A stretch of 64,000 nucleotides of DNA from Prinia subflava. Its lineage: Eukaryota; Chordata; Aves; Passeriformes; Cisticolidae. Positions 60,156-64,000 of this stretch are shown here, piece by piece; position 1 is the stretch's first letter; every line of letters begins with the position of its first letter. The notes beneath the pieces are model-generated. The model saw only the letters and a program-made list of their open reading frames with translations, did no database searches and was not told the origin of the DNA. Location of the stretch: NCBI RefSeq assembly GCF_021018805.1, contig NC_086247.1, forward strand, positions 3,534,230-3,598,229. Reading direction: 5' to 3'. The translations under genes were made by a program, and so were the position numbers.

Positions 60156-62203
60156 ATATAATTCCCAGCTGACTAACACAGCCACCAGCTGATCCTCATT
60201 CTAAACAAGCTGCGAGGAGAGAGTAAGGCCAAGGTGGTGCTACAGATTCTGCACAAACATGGACATGGGCATAAATATGAAATAAAAGAGTGACAGAGAA
60301 GAAAAGCTGAGAGAAGGTGACCTTTACAAGTCAACTAATGCAATATTTACTGGCTTTTGAAAGAAGGGTTTATTGAGCAAGAAAGAATTATATCAGCCAC
60401 TAGAGGATGAAAACAAGCACCCAGTAAGAGTTGGCTTAAAGCTCTATCCAAGCATAAGTGGAGGAATATAAAGCAGGAAGAGGGATATATCCAAGACAAG
60501 GCTGGTGGATATGTTATCCACACACTCAGTGCTCAGGGAAGTGCTGCAGGTGAACTGGAGCACTCAGTATCATGGAAAGGACATTGTACAGCCAGTCTGT
60601 CACCAAATTACCCCAAATCTTTACCAAGAACACAGTCCCTTGTGATGATGCCAATATATGGAGTTTCTAGTCCTAAGTAACTACCTGGGGGAGGAAAGAA
60701 AAACACAAACACAAACACACAAAAGTCCAAACCCCATAAAATCTAGCATCAGCTAGAAAGTGCATATGTGCCTGGGAAAATTGGAAAAAAACTTACACAT
60801 TTTGTTTTAAATTCAGATACTAACATTTACACTGAAATGTCAAGCCATAAGAGAATGGAATCAACTGAGCCTGTAAAAGCAAAATAGGCCACAATATTAG
60901 ACAGCACTTTTAAAATTAGTTTTGATGTTCACTTAATTATATCCCCTTGGCTGAGTCAGGAAAACAGAACCTTGCCTTATTATTACCATTTCACATCATT
61001 ATGAAGGTCCTTGATCGGGTTCAGTAGATGATCTCAATGGAATCTCTCAAACAATAGGATAATCTTCATTTCAGTGAAAAAGCTCTCTCTCCCAAAGGCA
61101 TGTTTTTTGATAAATGGCTCTTTCACATACACACAAGACTAGCAAGGCATTGAGTCATGTGTTCAAAATATAATGGCTTACATGATTAACAAAAAGTTAA
61201 CATGGGAAAGGTATCATGTACTAAAGAAAAATCTCTTTATTCACAAGAAGGAAAAGAAAGATGGGGTAGAAAAGTAGTATTTACTGCCAGATCCACAGCA
61301 AATACATCCACTCACAGTGGAATTATTCAAATTCCACTGCCCTCCAGTAAAGTGGGGGTCTGGGGAACTTAGTACAATAGATCACCCAGAGTTGCCTAAA
61401 AATGTAACTCTGTTTGAAGAAAATTCCTTGATAAGTTTATCAAAATTACGAGCAATTTCTTCCAACACAGTTAGAACTTGAGTGTAAAATGAATCAAATC
61501 AGTGTAAGCAGAAAGGTGCATTTGTCAAAGCAGTATTACCAGCAAGGAAGCACATTACAGCAAAACTGCAGAAAACTGCGTGTTCTTTGCTCAGAAAAGC
61601 TATAATTTGGCAAAGAACTTCAGCATGTGCCTAAATTATGAAGTACATTACATATGATGGAAACCAAGCAGTGAGGTTGTTATTCCCCAGAATGTTGTAA
61701 CTTAATTTCCTCCATTTGTCAATTAACAGTACATGGGAAAAATACTTTTTAAATCCAAGAATAAATATATCCAAAGAAGTAGGAGCATAAGTGTGACTGG
61801 TACAAGGCTTCTGGCTGTGATGTCCAGACCTCACAGAGCTTGTACAACCACATCCATTTCTGATTCACCTGCAATTGAACACAATACAAATCTGCCAATA
61901 AACCAGAGCGCCTCAGGCCTTCTGGAAACCCATTCAACATGAGAAACATGAAAATCCTGACTTCTCTTATTTATGATTTAAAGCAGAATCTCCAGAGCTT
62001 TGTCAAGGCTGAGAAACATGCACGCCTTAGGGCATGTGGCCACCTCCAGCTAATAGAGGTCAGGAGGAACAACATCTCCCCCCTGGCCCCAGGAGTACCT
62101 GCAGCATCTCAAGGTGTGTGCTGTGGGCTACTGTACAAGGAAATTGCCTGTCCCTTTTCTAATTCCTCTGTCCCTGCCCAGCAGGGACATCTCCACATGG
62201 ATC
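60156..62203. other. AT-rich DNA, no gene seen
   Basis: A small 'aaacacaaacac' repeat lies near 60699-60723. No recognised exon or repeat family. Confidence 0.45.
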
Positions 62204-62478
62204 TCAAAGGAAACCAGCAGCAGGATGAGAGGACATAGCCTCAAGCTGTGCCAGGGGATCTTCATGTTGCACATTAGGAAGAATTTCCTCACAGAAAGGG
62301 TGGTTAAACTTGAATGGGCTGCTCAGGATGGTGGAGTCACCATCCCTGGAGGTGTTTGAGAAATGACTGGACGTGGTGCTCAGTGCTGTGGTTTAGCTGA
62401 CAAGGTGGTGATTGGACAAAGATTGGACTCGATGATCCTGGAGGTCTTTTCCAACCTAAGGGATTCAATGATCCTAAT
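62204..62478 (+). mobile_element. CR1 LINE fragment, 3' end, sense
   Basis: 'cctcaagctgtgccagggga', 'ttaggaagaatttcctcaca', 'tcaccatccctggaggtgtt' and 'gaggtcttttccaacctaag' then 'gattcaatgatcc' give a sense CR1 of the 'aggtcttttccaacc' subfamily. The part between 62000 and 62204 may be a more decayed extension. Confidence 0.94.
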
Positions 62479-64000
62479 CACCTTTCAGGTTAAACCTGAA
62501 GGATGGCAGGAAATGTAGCTGTGCACTGGAAACTGGAACTGGAAATGTGGGGAAGACAGAAGTGGGGAGGGAAACCAAAGAGAAGTGAAGAAAGGAGGTT
62601 GGTGTGCATAGTGTTGCTCTTTATCTTTTCAAGTTAGTCCTGAAGCAGCCTTAAAACTGTGAAGATGACTAAGCAGAGACCTTTGGACTCAGGCCTCACT
62701 AGTAATGTCCCTGCCATCAGATAACTTGGCTTCTCTGTCATCTCCAGGGTCCTAATTCTGGATTATCCTCGGACGTGTAAACATCAGTTCAATCCCAGGC
62801 TATTTTGCTATAAAGCAATCAGTCTTCCCTAAAAGTTTCTCATGGGTAGTTTTTTACTATAAAACTCTTGCTCAGTGAGCAGTACATGAGATTTCACCAG
62901 GTTTGGCTCTTCTTGCCTTACAGTGTGTTCCAACAGAGTCACCCCTGGCTTTGCATCTCCAGGGCACACAGCCCAACTCAATGTAAAAGCAAAAGGTCTG
63001 TTCTGGAGGAGACAATTCTTGATCACCGTGGAGGAATGGTGGGCAAAACCAATGAGGGGATTAGGGAAAGGGACAAAAGAATGGCAGTAAATGACTGAGA
63101 AAACACAGAAGATAACGGGATGTAAACCCCAGGCCTTTTAGTTTCTCCATGTACAGCGCCCCACTGTAAAGCACACGGTTCCCAGTTAAAACTCAGCAGT
63201 GAAGCCCATTTCCCCAGGGTGCTGACCTCCTATCTCACCTGCAGAAATAATGGCCAAACACAACAAAGCTGAACTCTGCAGGGCCAAAATTTCTCGTGGA
63301 ATGGTTACAGCTATGGTATGCTCCAGTCTGTCCCAGTAGAGCTGTGTGGAGCTTTGACAGAGGAAATCTGGGCCCAGTCCTCAAGAGTTCATGAACCTTT
63401 CAGTAAAATTGGCCCCCAATCCAAAAAATCCTGGGCTCACATCCAAGAAAAACTCCAGCTCCAAGAACATCCTGCCTTACCATAGCTCTTCTACATCCAT
63501 CCACCCAGACCATGCCAGGAAATGCTCAATGCTCTTTTCATCTTGAATTGCACACACAGAAGTGGTGAGGGATCTCGGTAGCAGGAAAACAAGCAAAAGC
63601 AGAGGGACCAGGTGTCTGTTAAAACAGCTCAAAGGATTCTTTTTCCTCTCTAGTAGCTGGTTTAACAACTGGGTATTAGTTCACATGAAATTACAGCTGC
63701 ATTCCTATGGAATTATATACTCCATCCATCTGCTCTTGCATTGAATATCAAGGAAGAGGCAAGGAAGATTTTAGGCTTTTCCTACCATTCTGCAAGCAGA
63801 AGGGCATTTGGCTTCTCATATTTGTCAGCCTGCTCTGGGAAAATGACTTTCAAACACATGGCATGAACCCAGAGAGCTGCAAATAGAAAAAGGGATTTGA
63901 TGGTGTGTGCCCTGGCAGACAATAGCTTTGCACAGGCATTGTTAGGACAGGCATGACCAACTCGCAGCTGCCAGGCTTCAGCTGGTTCCCACACAGCTCA
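62479..64000. other. Single-copy DNA, no gene seen
   Basis: No repeat family, RNA gene or exon recognised to the end of the window. Confidence 0.4.

Noticed and set aside
1..64000. tRNA, rRNA, CRISPR or bacterial gene clusters
   Set aside because: No cloverleaf-like sequence, rRNA core motif, regularly spaced repeats or dense long frames were seen. The window is vertebrate in character.

Overview
This looks like avian, most likely songbird, nuclear DNA. No complete conserved protein-coding gene could be recognised. The evidence for a bird is about two dozen fragments of CR1, the dominant bird LINE. Most of them end in the typical 3' tail, where a sense strand reads 'aggtcccttccaaccc' and then short 'attctatg'-like repeats. 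There are also several solo LTRs of the type common in bird genomes. Most of the window is AT-rich, and nearly all open frames are short and random-looking. The window is therefore probably intergenic or intronic. The species call and the retroelement family names come from recalled family hallmarks, not from a database search.

Layout. From 1 to 31 kb the sequence is AT-rich single-copy DNA broken by 5'-truncated CR1 copies on both strands, one minus-strand LTR (10519-10881) and a weaker LTR candidate (27248-27762). At 31.8-32.3 kb there is a well-bounded plus-strand solo LTR whose upstream region carries tandem copies of a 43-bp unit with an inverted CCAAT box and a CACGTG E-box. From 36.0 to 40.7 kb the composition becomes GC-richer. 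Two direct repeats about 600 bp long and roughly 96% identical by eye (36437-37045 and 40098-40700) flank a minus-strand, gene-like segment (37880-40107). That segment has an Ala/Glu/Ser repeat exon candidate, a coiled-coil-like block, an internal ~250-bp duplication carrying the motif DSLSCDAL, and a highly basic C-terminus. It also has an in-frame stop, frame shifts and an LTR insertion, so as it stands it looks like a decayed gene of a family I do not recognise. This is the most interesting part of the window.

From 40.9 to 44.2 kb lie minus-strand endogenous retrovirus remnants: an envelope-like, membrane-anchored fragment, and a gag-like fragment preceded by a possible tRNA-Leu-type primer binding site. 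An opposite-strand LTR with perfect 7-bp terminal inverted repeats (42822-43547) and a CR1 copy lie between them. From 44 to 64 kb the sequence returns to AT-rich DNA with CR1 copies, a minus-strand LTR containing a perfect 12-bp hairpin (48504-49102), and a T/G-rich simple repeat (51481-51596).

No rRNA, tRNA, CRISPR array, operon or bacterial feature was seen. Boundaries of the older repeats are approximate, because they were read by eye against remembered family hallmarks.
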